DNA of 43,753 bases from Alphaproteobacteria bacterium (GTDB taxonomy: Bacteria > Pseudomonadota > Alphaproteobacteria > Rhizobiales > Xanthobacteraceae): NCBI GenBank assembly GCA_005884765.1, contig VAZV01000164.1, forward strand, positions 1 to 43,753, read 5' to 3'. The notes beneath the pieces were generated by a model that did not search any database, had not been told where the DNA came from, and worked only from the letters and a program-made list of their open reading frames with translations. Both the position numbers and the translations under genes were made by a program. Positions 1-9,011 of this stretch are shown piece by piece (position 1 is the first letter of the stretch; every line of letters starts with the position of its first letter).

Positions 1-982
1 AGCGCGGATCGTCAAAATCCGGCTGGAACACGACGTTGGTGTGCGACTGCAGGAATTCGAGGAAATTGCCGTCGGAGATCCGTCCCTGTTCGTGCAACCG
101 CTTCATGATGCGGTAATGGACGTAGGTCGCGGTGCCCTCGTTCATCACCTTGGTCTGGCTCTGCGGATAGAAATACTGCGCGATGTGCCGCACGATCCGC
201 AGCAGTTCGCGTTGCCAAGGCTGCAGGCGCGGCGCGGTCTTCTCAAGGAAGTACAACAGGTTTTCCTGCGGCAATCCGAGCAATTTGCGGCGACGCTCGA
301 CGTTCAGCATCGCGTCGCTCTTTGCCGGCCCGGTCGGAACCGTCCGCCACAAATCGTTGAACGCGGCCTCCTCGTGCAAACGGCGCCTGCCGGCTCGCTT
401 TTCCTCGGCACCAAGGTCGAGCTTCTTCTTGCCGGGGTAACGGTCGATGCCGTGCGACATCAACGCATGCGCGGCATCGAGCGTCTGCTCGACCGCGAGG
501 CGGCCCTGGCGCTCCTCGCACTGCGCCACATAGGTCTTGGCGAATTCGAGATAGTCGAGAATGCCGTTGGCGTCGGTCCATTGCTTGAACAGATAATTGT
601 TCTTGAAGAAATGATTGTGGCCGAACGCCGCATGCGCAATCACCAGCGCCTGCATGGTCGCGGTGTTTTCCTCCATCAGGTAGGAAATGCACGGCGAAGA
701 GTTGATCACGATCTCGTAGGCGAGGCCCATCAGCCCCTTGCGGTAGGACGCCTCGTGAAAGGCGAAGTGCTTGCCGAACGACCAATGCTTGTAGAACAAG
801 GGCATGCCGACGGAAGAGTACGCATCCAGCATCTGCTCGGCGGTAATGACCTCGATCTGGTTGGGATAGACATCAAGCCCCAATTCGGATCGAGCAATTC
901 CCTCGCAGGCATCGTGGATACGCTGCAGCGTCAGGAAATCCCAATCCGCCCCTTGAAACAGTGGTTCTGCAGTCGCGGTCAT
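1..982 (-). CDS. spoVR: SpoVR family protein, N-terminal part (cut by window edge)
   Basis: The frame stays open from an ATG at 982 to the left edge, giving 327 residues of a family that usually has about 500. It begins MTATAEPLFQGADWDF and contains the SpoVR-typical stretches around YPNQIEVITAEQMLDAYSS, GMPLFYKHWSFGK and YEIVINSSPCISYLMEEN, then FGHNHFFKNNYLFKQW and later the NEGTATYVHY segment. The start overlaps the yeaH stop in an ATGA (979-982), so it is the third gene of the prkA-yeaH-spoVR operon. SpoVR is named from Bacillus spore cortex formation. In proteobacteria (YcgB) it travels with PrkA and YeaH and is linked to stationary-phase and nutrient stress, but its biochemical activity is not established. 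The conserved His and Glu residues suggest, without proving, metal binding. The family call is secure and the C-terminus is not visible. Confidence 0.93.
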   Translation of the reverse strand, partial: MTATAEPLFQGADWDFLTLQRIHDACEGIARSELGLDVYPNQIEVITAEQMLDAYSSVGMPLFYKHWSFGKHFAFHEASYRKGLMGLAYEIVINSSPCISYLMEENTATMQALVIAHAAFGHNHFFKNNYLFKQWTDANGILDYLEFAKTYVAQCEERQGRLAVEQTLDAAHALMSHGIDRYPGKKKLDLGAEEKRAGRRRLHEEAAFNDLWRTVPTGPAKSDAMLNVERRRKLLGLPQENLLYFLEKTAPRLQPWQRELLRIVRHIAQYFYPQSQTKVMNEGTATYVHYRIMKRLHEQGRISDGNFLEFLQSHTNVVFQPDFDDPR

Positions 983-2253
983 GGCGCGGTTTTCTCCTGC
1001 TTACCACGGCGATGAAACAGATCGTGAAAGACCGGAAAGATCTCGCTGCGTTCGCTGACCTTGCGCATCGACAATGGCGCGCCGCCGGCGCGCAGGCGTT
1101 CGTACAGTGTCCAAAGCGCGGAATCCGGCATGTCGAACGTGTATCCGCCGGCCTCGCCGACCTCCAGATAGGCGAAGAACTGACTGACCGGCAGGATCAT
1201 ATCCGTCAGCAGCCTCCCTGCGACCTCTCCATCCGAAATCGAGTTATCGCCGTCGGAGGCCTGGGCCGCATAGATGTTCCAGTCCGCCGGGCGAAACCGC
1301 GACCTGACGATATCGTGCATCGCCTGCAGGGCGCTCGACACCAGCGTGCCGCCCGACGCCGGTCCGTGAAAGAACGTCTCCTCGTCGACCTCCTCCGCCC
1401 GGTCGGTGTGGCGGATGAAGACGATTTCGACGTGGCGATAGCGCCGCTTCAGAAACACGTAGAGCAGCATGTAGAAGCGCTTGGCCAGGTCCTTCATGTG
1501 CTCCGACATCGAGCCGGAAACGTCCATCAGACAGAACATCACGGCCTGCGCCACCGGCTTTGGCACGGTTTCGAAACGGCGATACCGGATATCGATCGGA
1601 TCGATGTAGGGAATCCGGCGGGCCTTTGCCTTGAGGGCCTCGAGCTCGGCGATCAATTCAGCGCGGCGTGCTTCGTTGCACTCCGCAAGCTCCGATTCCA
1701 GCTTCTCAATCGCTGCCAGCCGCGGCCGCCGCAACGCGACGCGACGCGCCAGCGCGCGGCTCGCGGTGCGGCTGATCGAAATATTCGCCGGCGAGCCGGA
1801 AGTCGCATAACCGGCCCGCTGGACGCCTTCACTCTCCGCTTCGGCCAATTTCCGCTTGGCGAGGTCCGGCAGCTCCAGGTCGTCGAGGAACAGGTCGACG
1901 AATTCGTCCCGGCTCAGCACGAACCGAAACGCATCTTCGCTGTCGCCTTCGCCCGGATCGCGCGGCTTGCCGCCGCTTTTTTCGCCGGAACGCGGCAGGA
2001 TGTCACCTTCGACGAACTTCTTGTTTCCAGGAAGCACCATGTCGCGCGTGCCGCCCTCGCGGCGAAAGCGCGGCTCATTCATGCCGTCGAGCGGAATGCT
2101 GACTTCTCCGCCCTCCAGCACATCCTTGATGTCCCGGTCCTGCGACGATTTCTTGACCGCACCTCGAACAAGCGCTTTGGCACGACGCAAGAACCGCTGA
2201 CGATTCTCAAGACTCTTGCTGCCCGGATTGAGCCGCCTGTCAATGATGTGCAT
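979..2253 (-). CDS. yeaH: YeaH/DUF444 family protein with VWA-like domain
   Basis: This is a 424-residue DUF444 protein beginning MHIIDRRLNPGSKSLENRQ. The N-terminal half is highly charged and contains GGTRDMVLPGNKKFVEGD. The C-terminal half is a von Willebrand A-like domain with the MIDAS-type motif DVSGSMS starting at about D244. I chose ATG 2253 because the family normally starts MHIIDRR. A GTG two codons upstream (2259) is the alternative. GAGGAGG lies just upstream and overlaps the prkA stop, so translation is probably coupled to prkA. The stop overlaps the spoVR start. YeaH is the partner of the PrkA kinase in E. coli (yeaGH) and in many proteobacteria, where the pair responds to nitrogen and other starvation. 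A scaffold role via the VWA domain is inference. Confidence 0.92.
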   Translation of the reverse strand: MHIIDRRLNPGSKSLENRQRFLRRAKALVRGAVKKSSQDRDIKDVLEGGEVSIPLDGMNEPRFRREGGTRDMVLPGNKKFVEGDILPRSGEKSGGKPRDPGEGDSEDAFRFVLSRDEFVDLFLDDLELPDLAKRKLAEAESEGVQRAGYATSGSPANISISRTASRALARRVALRRPRLAAIEKLESELAECNEARRAELIAELEALKAKARRIPYIDPIDIRYRRFETVPKPVAQAVMFCLMDVSGSMSEHMKDLAKRFYMLLYVFLKRRYRHVEIVFIRHTDRAEEVDEETFFHGPASGGTLVSSALQAMHDIVRSRFRPADWNIYAAQASDGDNSISDGEVAGRLLTDMILPVSQFFAYLEVGEAGGYTFDMPDSALWTLYERLRAGGAPLSMRKVSERSEIFPVFHDLFHRRGKQEKTAP

Positions 2254-2275
2254 GATCACCGTTGCATACGCCTCC

Positions 2276-4219
2276 TCAGCCGGCTTGCTTCACGCGCATG
2301 TACCATTCGACCAGCCTGCGAACCTGACGCTCGGTATAGCCGCGGCCGACCATGCGCGCGACGAAATCGTCGTGCTTCTTCTCGGTCTCGCCGTCCTTCT
2401 TCGTGCCGAACGAGATCACCGGAAGCAGGTCTTCGACCTGCGAGAATATCCGCTTTTCGATGACTTCGCGGATTTTCTCGTAAGAGGTCCAGCTCGGGTT
2501 CCTTCCGCCGTTCTGGGCCCGCGACCTCAAGGAGAACTTGACCACTTCGTTGCGGAAGTCCTTTGGATTTGCGATCCCGGCGGGCTTTTCGATCTTGGTG
2601 AGCTCCTGGTTGAGGAGTTCGCGATCGAGCATCTGGCCGGTGTCGGGATCCTTGAAGTCCTGGTCCTCGATCCAGGCATCGGCATAATCGACGTAGCGAT
2701 CGAACAGGTTCTGACCGTAATCGGAATAGGATTCGAGATAGGCTTTCTGAATCTCGTGGCCGATGAATTCCGCATAGCGCGGCACCAGCTCGGCTTTGAT
2801 GAATTCAAGGTAGCGCTTTTCGACTTCGTCGGAGAGCTGCTCGCGGCGGATTGACTGTTCAAGCACATACATCAGATGGACGGGATCCGCACCCAGCTCA
2901 GCGGTGTCATGGTTGAACGTTGCCGCCAGGACCTTGAAGGCAAAACGGGTCGAGGCACCATCCATGCCTTCGTCGACGCCGGCGGCATCCTTGTATTCCT
3001 GAACGCTGCGGGCCTTGGGATCGGATTCCTTCAGGCTTTCACCATCATAGACCCGCATCTTCGCAAACACCGTCGAGTTCTCGTGCCTGCGCAAGCGCGA
3101 CATCACCGAGAAGCGCGCCAATGTCTCCAGCGTCGCCGGTGCGCAAGGCGCGGTTGCAAGTTCGGATCCGGAAATGAGCTTCTCGTAGATCTTCTGCTCC
3201 TCGGTGACCCGCAGGCAGTAGGGCACCTTGATGACGCAGATGCGATCGATGAAGGCTTCATTGTTTTTGTTGGCCTTGAAGCTTTGCCATTCGGATTCGT
3301 TCGAATGCGCGAGGACGACGCCGGTGAAGGGGATTGCGCCGATATTCTCAGTGCCGATGTAGTTGCTCTCCTGCGTCGCCGTTAGCAGCGGATGCAGCAT
3401 CTTGATCGGCGCCTTGAACATCTCGACGAATTCGAGGATGCCCTGGTTGGCGCGGTTCAAGCCGCCGGAATAGGTGTAGGCATCGGGGTCGTTCTGGGCG
3501 AACGTTTCCAGCTTGCGAATGTCGACCTTGCCGACCAGCGAGGAGATGTCCTGATTGTTCTCGTCGCCGGGCTCGGTTTTCGCAACCGCGATCTGCCGCA
3601 GCCGCGAGGGTTGAATCTTGGCGACGCGGAATCGCGAAATATCGCCTCCGAAAGCTTCGAGCCGCTTGTAGCACCACGGACTCATCAGCCCACTCAGGCG
3701 CCGGCGCGGGATGCCGTACTTCTCTTCGAGCATCGGGCCGAGCTGCTCCGGATCGAACAGGCTGAGCGGGGACTCGAACACTGGACTGAGCTCGTCGCCG
3801 GCCTTCAGCACATAGATGGGATGGACCTCCATCAGCGATTTGAGGCGCTCGGCCAATGACGACTTTCCGCCGCCCACCGGGCCAAGCAGATAGAGGATCT
3901 GTTTGCGCTCCTCCAGCCCTTGCGCCGCATGGCGGAAGAAGCCGACGATGCGCTCGATCGTTTCCTCCATGCCATAGAAGCCCGCGAACGCCGGATAGGT
4001 GCGCATCGTCCGGTTCAAAAAGATACGGCCAAGGCGTGGGTCCTTGGCCGTGTCGATCATCTGAGGCTCACCGATGGCAGCTAGTAGTCGTTCGGCCGCG
4101 TTGGCATATCGCATCGGATCGCTTCGACACGATTCCAGATATTCCGCCATCGACATGTCGCTCTGGCTTCGGGCTTCGAAGGACCGAGCGAACGCATTGA
4201 ATAGAGAATCGTTGTACAT
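2276..4219 (-). CDS. prkA: PrkA family serine protein kinase / AAA+ protein (YeaG-like)
   Basis: This 647-residue protein, starting MYNDSLFNAFARSFEA, is close to the usual PrkA/YeaG length. It has a PrkA AAA domain with Walker A GPVGGGKSS (K119), the stretch FTGVVLAHSNESEWQSF typical of the family, and the C-terminal PrkA kinase-like domain ending in VRRLVEWYMRVKQAG. Start choice: ATG 4219 has GGAGAGGG at 4223-4230 at good spacing, whereas a frame extension to 4249 has no ribosome site and would run into the predicted promoter. It is the first gene of prkA-yeaH-spoVR. PrkA was described as a Ser/Thr kinase and later members also as AAA+ ATPases or Lon-like proteases, so the exact activity here is open. 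An EcfG-type box 36 bp upstream suggests general stress control. Confidence 0.95.
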   Translation of the reverse strand: MYNDSLFNAFARSFEARSQSDMSMAEYLESCRSDPMRYANAAERLLAAIGEPQMIDTAKDPRLGRIFLNRTMRTYPAFAGFYGMEETIERIVGFFRHAAQGLEERKQILYLLGPVGGGKSSLAERLKSLMEVHPIYVLKAGDELSPVFESPLSLFDPEQLGPMLEEKYGIPRRRLSGLMSPWCYKRLEAFGGDISRFRVAKIQPSRLRQIAVAKTEPGDENNQDISSLVGKVDIRKLETFAQNDPDAYTYSGGLNRANQGILEFVEMFKAPIKMLHPLLTATQESNYIGTENIGAIPFTGVVLAHSNESEWQSFKANKNNEAFIDRICVIKVPYCLRVTEEQKIYEKLISGSELATAPCAPATLETLARFSVMSRLRRHENSTVFAKMRVYDGESLKESDPKARSVQEYKDAAGVDEGMDGASTRFAFKVLAATFNHDTAELGADPVHLMYVLEQSIRREQLSDEVEKRYLEFIKAELVPRYAEFIGHEIQKAYLESYSDYGQNLFDRYVDYADAWIEDQDFKDPDTGQMLDRELLNQELTKIEKPAGIANPKDFRNEVVKFSLRSRAQNGGRNPSWTSYEKIREVIEKRIFSQVEDLLPVISFGTKKDGETEKKHDDFVARMVGRGYTERQVRRLVEWYMRVKQAG

Positions 4220-4222
4220 GAT

Positions 4223-4230
4223 CCCTCTCC
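4223..4230 (-). promoter_or_regulatory. Ribosome binding site that fixes the prkA start
   Basis: Read on the minus strand, GGAGAGGG is followed by ATC and the ATG at 4219. It is the only good Shine-Dalgarno near the possible prkA starts and argues against the ten-codon upstream extension. Confidence 0.7.
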
Positions 4231-4254
4231 GCATTTGGTCCGGCCGCATTACTG

Positions 4255-4281
4255 AAACGAGCCGAACCGCCGAAGCGTTCC
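4255..4281 (-). promoter_or_regulatory. EcfG-type (general stress sigma factor) promoter of prkA-yeaH-spoVR
   Basis: On the minus strand GGAAC (4281-4277) is followed by 17 bases and CGTTT (4259-4255). This matches the established alphaproteobacterial EcfG/RpoE2 consensus GGAAC-N16/17-CGTT exactly. The predicted transcript would start near 4248 and leave a leader of about 28 nt before the prkA ATG with its strong ribosome site. Direction and spacing are right for prkA. Sigma dependence is inferred from the motif only. Confidence 0.75.
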
Positions 4282-5103
4282 TCGAATCAGCATCAGCACG
4301 ATGGATCGATTGGACACTCTGCTATGTCTCTGACGCAATGCACAACGCAGGCACCAGCTGGGTTACGAACAGGCAGTTTGCCCAATTCTTGAGCTAAAAG
4401 GTGGTACGAGTTGTGATTTTTCCGTGATGTAGCCAAGCCGCAACATTTCACAAGACGTGGAACCAGGCCGCAAAAGACCGTGATCGAACTGCTTCGTCGC
4501 CCTCAAGCACTGCGCGCCATGCGACAACGCGCCGCCAGAACTGCCGCGCGGCGCCGGCGTTATCTTCGATGCTACAAATTTTAGCCGGCAACACTCGCGG
4601 ACGAACACGTCGGCAACCCAATCCCCACGGATGAATTCATCGGCGACGTGTAGACCGCGCACTTGATCTCGCACTTGATAGCGGCCGAGGACGCCGTAGC
4701 CGACCCGGTCAAGGCTGGCATCCACCAACTCGAACACCCGATCTCGACATCGTCGGCCAATTCAGGATTCATGGTTCGGGACCACCGCGCCTCCTCGTCA
4801 CCCAACCGTCGCCGTTGATTCTACGTGATTCGCGCCCGGTTGGGTGCCACTGACTTGCTGTCAATTGGTCGTATTTCCGAGCAAGCCGGGCGGCTATACT
4901 GACCCCCAGGCACACGATCCGGTCGGGCCCATCCGTCCATAAGCCTCGGCCCTCTCCGGATCGACATGTCGTGAATGGCGTTACCCTTGGGAGGCGTCTA
5001 TTTCCATCGCCAGGGCCCCTGCGACCGACGCGTTGACATTCTCGAGTATCCCGCCGGATGCTGGAACCTTCGATTGGACAGGCTCAAACAGAAAACAGGC
5101 ATC
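4282..5103. other. Long intergenic region without a convincing gene
   Basis: About 820 bp separate the prkA promoter from tal-pgi. Short open frames on the minus strand (4363-4737 and 4581-4805) have no recognisable family, no clear ribosome site, and change frame relative to each other. A decayed gene is possible but unproven. Visible structure: a GC-rich inverted repeat GCGCCGC/GCGGCGC (4529-4535, 4548-4554), a tandem near-duplication of CGCACTTGAT (4658-4667 and 4670-4679 region), and a TATACT at 4895-4900 without a good -35. The tal-pgi promoter should lie in the right-hand part, but I cannot place it. Confidence 0.5.
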
Positions 5104-7950
5104 ATGAACCCCGTCAAAGCACTTGAAAACCACGGTCAGGCGGTCTGGCTGGATTTCCTGGCCCGCGGCTTCGTCGCCAAAGGTGAGCTGAAAAAGCTGA
5201 TCGATACCGATGGCGTCAAAGGGGTCACGTCAAATCCGTCGATCTTCGAAAAGGCGATCGGCAGTTCCGATGAATATGACAGCGCGGTCGGACAGGCCCT
5301 GAAACGCGGCGATCGCCCGGTCGCCGAGCTGTTCGAGCAGCTCGCCGTTGAAGACATCCAGCACGCGGCCGACGTATTGCGGCCGGTCTACGACGATCTC
5401 CAAGGCGAGGATGGCTTCGTCAGCCTGGAGGTGTCGCCTTATCTGGCGATGGACACCAAGCGTTCGATCGCCGAAGCTGAGCGGCTCTGGAAGGACGTCA
5501 AGCGCAAGAATCTCATGGTCAAGGTGCCGGCAACGCCGGAGGGCTTGCCGGCAATCCAGCATCTGATTGGCGAAGGCATCAACATCAACATCACGCTGTT
5601 GTTCTCTCAAGATGTCTATCTGCAGGTTGCTGAAGCCTATCTTTCGGGCCTGGAAAAATACCTCGCCAAGGGCGGCGATCCGTCTCACGTCGCAAGCGTT
5701 GCAAGCTTCTTCGTCAGCCGCATCGATACGATGGCCGACAAGGAGCTCGACGACAGAATTGCGAAAGCCAACGACCCGACCGAGAAGGAACGCCTGGCTT
5801 CCCTGAAAGGCAAAGTCGCGGTTGCCAACGCCAAGCTCGCCTACCAGGAGTACAAGCGTCTGTTTTCGGGGACGCGTTGGGAGAAGCTGGCCGCCAAAGG
5901 TGCCAAGCCGCAACGGCTGTTGTGGGCCTCGACCGGCACCAAGAACAAAGACTATAGCGACGTGCTCTATGTCGAGGAGCTGATCGGTCCCAACACCGTC
6001 AATACCATGCCGCCCGCAACGCTGGAGGCATTCCGCGATCATGGCAAGCTGCGCGACAGCCTCGAGGAGAATATCGAGGATGCGCGCGGCGTGCTCGAAG
6101 AACTCGCGCGGTCCGGCATCTCGCTCGACGCCATCACGGCCGAACTGGTCAAGGACGGCGTCAAGCTATTTGCCGACGCGGCCGACAAGCTCTATGGCGC
6201 GGTCGCCCATAAGCGCGCAACCGTGCTCGGCGGCAGTATCGACCAGCAGAATCTCGCCCTTGGCGCCAAGCTCGGAAAAGCCGTCGACAAGGGCGTCGAG
6301 GAATGGCGCGCATCGGCGAAAGTCCGAAGGCTGTGGCGCAAGGACAAATCGGTCTGGACCGGCGAGGATGAGGACAAATGGCTGGGCTGGCTGGACAGCG
6401 CAGGCAACGCCGATATCGCCGATTACGAGGACTTTGCGCGGCGCGTGAAGGGGCAGTCCTTCACCGACGCCGTCGTGCTCGGCATGGGCGGATCGAGCCT
6501 GGGCCCCGAGGTGCTGGCGGAAACTTTTGCGAAGAAACCCGGCTTCCCGAAATTGCACGTGCTGGATTCGACCGATCCCGTACAGGTCCGCGCGATGGAA
6601 AAAGCCGTCGATATCGCCAAAACTCTGTTCATCGTCTCCAGCAAATCCGGCGGCACCACCGAGCCCAACGCGATGAAGGACTATTTCTTCGATCGCGTCG
6701 CCAAGACGATCGGCGCCGGCAAGGCCGGACATCGCTTCATCGCGGTGACCGACCCCGGCTCGTCGCTGGAGAAGGTGGCGACCAAACAAGGCTTCGCGCG
6801 GATCTTCCACGGCGAACCCTCCATCGGCGGACGCTACTCCGTGCTGTCGCCGTTCGGACTGGTACCGGCCGCGGCCGCCGGCATCAACGTCGGCACGCTG
6901 ATCAAGCATACGCTCGCCATGGTTCGCTCCTGCGGGGCGGACGTGCCGCCGCATGAAAATCCGGGGGTCCGGCTTGGCCTTGCGATGGGGCTTGCCGGCC
7001 TCGAAGGTCGCGACAAGGTGACGATCTCGTCATCGAAGAAGATTGCCGATTTCGGCGCCTGGGCCGAGCAGTTGATCGCGGAATCCACCGGCAAAGAGGG
7101 CAAGGGCCTGATCCCGATCGATGGCGAGCCGCTGGGTGATCCCGAAACTTACGGCAACGATCGCTTCTTCATCGATATCCGCACCCAAGACGAAAGCGAC
7201 GCTGCGCATGAGGAGAAGCTCGAGGCTCTTGAAGCTGCCGGCCACCCTGTCGTGCGCATCGTCATGCACTCGATCGATCACATCGGCCAGGAATTCTTCC
7301 GGTTCGAGATGGCGACCGCGGTCGCGGGCTCGATCCTCGGCATCAACCCGTTCAATCAGCCTGACGTCGAGGACGCCAAGATCAAGACCCGCGAACTGAC
7401 TGCGGCGTTCGAAAGAACCGGCGCGCTGCCGGCCGAAAAGCCTGTGATGGCCTCTACGGAGGCAGATCTCTACACGGATGACCACAACGCCGCCGACTTG
7501 CGCAGGGCAGGAGCCGACGGCAACCTCGGCTCCTGGATCAAAGCGCATCTCAGCCGTTCCGGTGCGGACGACTATGTGGCGCTGCTCGCCTATATCGCGC
7601 GCGATCACGCGCATATCGATGCGCTGCAAGACATGCGGCTCAAGGTGCGCGACAGGCGCCGTGTCGCGACCTGCGCCGAATTCGGACCGCGCTTCCTGCA
7701 TTCCACCGGCCAGGCCTATAAGGGCGGTCCCGACAGCGGCGTATTTCTGCAAATCACCGCCGATGACACCAAAGACCTGCCGGTCCCCGGCCAGAAGGCG
7801 AGTTTCGGGGTGATCAAGGCGGCGCAAGCGCGCGGCGATTTCGACGTGCTGACCGAGCGCGGCCGGCGCGCATTGCGCGTGCATCTGAAAGGCGATCTCA
7901 GATCGGGACTGAAGATGCTCGATGAAGCGATCACCGAGGCGTTGAATTAG
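5104..7950 (+). CDS. tal-pgi: Bifunctional transaldolase / glucose-6-phosphate isomerase fusion
   Basis: This 948-residue protein fuses two enzymes. Residues about 1-370 are transaldolase: [13 protein letters not shown] near the N-terminus and [10 protein letters not shown] with the Schiff-base lysine at K140. Residues about 390-948 are phosphoglucose isomerase: glycine-rich [11 protein letters not shown] from 460, the phosphosugar loop [10 protein letters not shown] from 513, then [19 protein letters not shown]. Transaldolase makes fructose-6-phosphate and Pgi turns it into glucose-6-phosphate, the substrate of the downstream zwf product, so the fusion may favour recycling of carbon through the oxidative pentose phosphate pathway. 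I chose ATG 5104 ([18 protein letters not shown]), where transaldolase homology begins. The 43-codon extension to 4975 looks non-coding. It is the first gene of the tal-pgi-gnd-zwf-pgl-gntK-HAD cluster. Such fusions are known in Bradyrhizobium relatives and acetic acid bacteria. Confidence 0.95.
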   Translation: MNPVKALENHGQAVWLDFLARGFVAKGELKKLIDTDGVKGVTSNPSIFEKAIGSSDEYDSAVGQALKRGDRPVAELFEQLAVEDIQHAADVLRPVYDDLQGEDGFVSLEVSPYLAMDTKRSIAEAERLWKDVKRKNLMVKVPATPEGLPAIQHLIGEGININITLLFSQDVYLQVAEAYLSGLEKYLAKGGDPSHVASVASFFVSRIDTMADKELDDRIAKANDPTEKERLASLKGKVAVANAKLAYQEYKRLFSGTRWEKLAAKGAKPQRLLWASTGTKNKDYSDVLYVEELIGPNTVNTMPPATLEAFRDHGKLRDSLEENIEDARGVLEELARSGISLDAITAELVKDGVKLFADAADKLYGAVAHKRATVLGGSIDQQNLALGAKLGKAVDKGVEEWRASAKVRRLWRKDKSVWTGEDEDKWLGWLDSAGNADIADYEDFARRVKGQSFTDAVVLGMGGSSLGPEVLAETFAKKPGFPKLHVLDSTDPVQVRAMEKAVDIAKTLFIVSSKSGGTTEPNAMKDYFFDRVAKTIGAGKAGHRFIAVTDPGSSLEKVATKQGFARIFHGEPSIGGRYSVLSPFGLVPAAAAGINVGTLIKHTLAMVRSCGADVPPHENPGVRLGLAMGLAGLEGRDKVTISSSKKIADFGAWAEQLIAESTGKEGKGLIPIDGEPLGDPETYGNDRFFIDIRTQDESDAAHEEKLEALEAAGHPVVRIVMHSIDHIGQEFFRFEMATAVAGSILGINPFNQPDVEDAKIKTRELTAAFERTGALPAEKPVMASTEADLYTDDHNAADLRRAGADGNLGSWIKAHLSRSGADDYVALLAYIARDHAHIDALQDMRLKVRDRRRVATCAEFGPRFLHSTGQAYKGGPDSGVFLQITADDTKDLPVPGQKASFGVIKAAQARGDFDVLTERGRRALRVHLKGDLRSGLKMLDEAITEALN

Positions 7951-7998
7951 AGCATGATCCCGAAAAGTGGACACCGGTTTTCGGATCAGATCATGCTC
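7950..7998. repeat. Palindromic intergenic repeat of Bradyrhizobium type
   Basis: GAGCATGATC at the left pairs with GATCATGCTC at the right, and inside them CCGAAAA pairs with TTTTCGG around a GTGGACACCGG loop, with a small ATCA bulge. I recognise this as a family of dispersed palindromes common between genes in Bradyrhizobium and Rhodopseudomonas. It starts on the last base of the tal-pgi stop codon and fills most of the gap to gnd, so it would form a hairpin in the polycistronic mRNA. Confidence 0.8.
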
Positions 7999-8015
7999 AC
8001 AAAAAGGATTTCAAA

Positions 8016-9005
8016 ATGCAGCTCGGCATGATCGGCTTGGGGCGGATGGGCGGCAATATCGTCCGCCGGCTGATGCGATCGGGACATCAGGCGGTCGTCT
8101 ACGACAAGGACCCGAAGGCTGTCGCGGGCCTTGCCGCCGACGGCGCCATCGCCAGCAACGCGCTGGAGGATTTCGTCACCAGGCTCGCAAAGCCGCGCAC
8201 GGCCTGGGTGATGCTGCCGGCGGGCAAGATCACGGAAGCGACGATCGAGACGCTCGCCAAATTGATGCAGACCGGCGACGTCATCATCGATGGCGGCAAC
8301 ACCTTTTGGCAGGACGACGTCCGCCGCGGCAAGACGCTGAGAGATCGCGGCATCCATTATGTCGACGTCGGCACCTCGGGCGGCGTTTGGGGTATCGAGC
8401 GGGGCTATTGCATGATGATCGGCGGCGACAAGGCGGTGGTCGACCGGCTCGATCCGATCTTCGCCGCGCTCGCGCCGGGCATCGGCGATATCCCGCGCAC
8501 CCCCGGGCGCGAGGGACGCGATGCCAGGATCGAGCAAGGCTATATTCACGCCGGCCCCGTCGGCGCCGGGCATTTTGTCAAGATGATCCATAACGGCATC
8601 GAATACGGCCTGATGCAGGCCTATGCCGAAGGGTTTGACATCCTCAAGAACGCCAATAGCGAGGCGCTGCCGTCGGAACATCGTTTCGATCTAGACATCG
8701 CCGACATTGCGGAAGCGTGGCGGCGCGGCAGCGTCATCCCGTCATGGCTGCTCGATCTCACGGCGTCTGCGCTCGCGGAAAATCGGTCGCTGGATAATTA
8801 TTCAGGATTTGTGGAAGATTCCGGCGAGGGCCGCTGGACAGTGAACGCCGCGATCGACGAAGCCGTTCCGGCGGAAGTGCTGACCGCGGCCCTGTTCGCG
8901 CGCTTTCGCTCGCGCAAGGAACATACGTTCGCGGAAAAAATTCTCTCTGCGATGCGTGCTGGGTTCGGCGGCCACCGCGAACCGCCGCTCAACAAGAAGG
9001 CCTGA
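8016..9005 (+). CDS. gnd: 6-phosphogluconate dehydrogenase, decarboxylating, short type
   Basis: The enzyme oxidises and decarboxylates 6-phosphogluconate to ribulose-5-phosphate. At 329 residues it belongs to the short GntZ/YqeC-like class, not the roughly 470-residue E. coli Gnd class. The Rossmann motif is at the N-terminus ([19 protein letters not shown]). The substrate signature [18 protein letters not shown] follows, and the catalytic stretch [13 protein letters not shown] has K189 and N193. Short forms are often NAD-preferring, and the cofactor here is not determined. It lies 66 bp after tal-pgi, with a palindromic repeat in the gap, and 6 bp before zwf. A weak AAAAAGGATT precedes the ATG. 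Confidence 0.94.
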   Translation: MQLGMIGLGRMGGNIVRRLMRSGHQAVVYDKDPKAVAGLAADGAIASNALEDFVTRLAKPRTAWVMLPAGKITEATIETLAKLMQTGDVIIDGGNTFWQDDVRRGKTLRDRGIHYVDVGTSGGVWGIERGYCMMIGGDKAVVDRLDPIFAALAPGIGDIPRTPGREGRDARIEQGYIHAGPVGAGHFVKMIHNGIEYGLMQAYAEGFDILKNANSEALPSEHRFDLDIADIAEAWRRGSVIPSWLLDLTASALAENRSLDNYSGFVEDSGEGRWTVNAAIDEAVPAEVLTAALFARFRSRKEHTFAEKILSAMRAGFGGHREPPLNKKA

Positions 9006-9011
9006 CAGCCG

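Noticed and set aside
4363..4805. Two overlapping minus-strand frames as genes
   Set aside because: No recognisable family, no ribosome site, atypical residues; kept only as unexplained intergenic DNA.
5033..5061. TTGACA as the -35 of a housekeeping promoter for tal-pgi
   Set aside because: No -10-like sequence is present at 16-18 bases (GGATGC).
5063..5067. GGAAC upstream of tal-pgi as an EcfG box
   Set aside because: No CGTT-like element follows at 16 or 17 bases.
4975..5103. N-terminal extension of Tal-Pgi
   Set aside because: The extra 43 residues are Arg/Cys-rich without family similarity, and transaldolase homology begins at [11 protein letters not shown].
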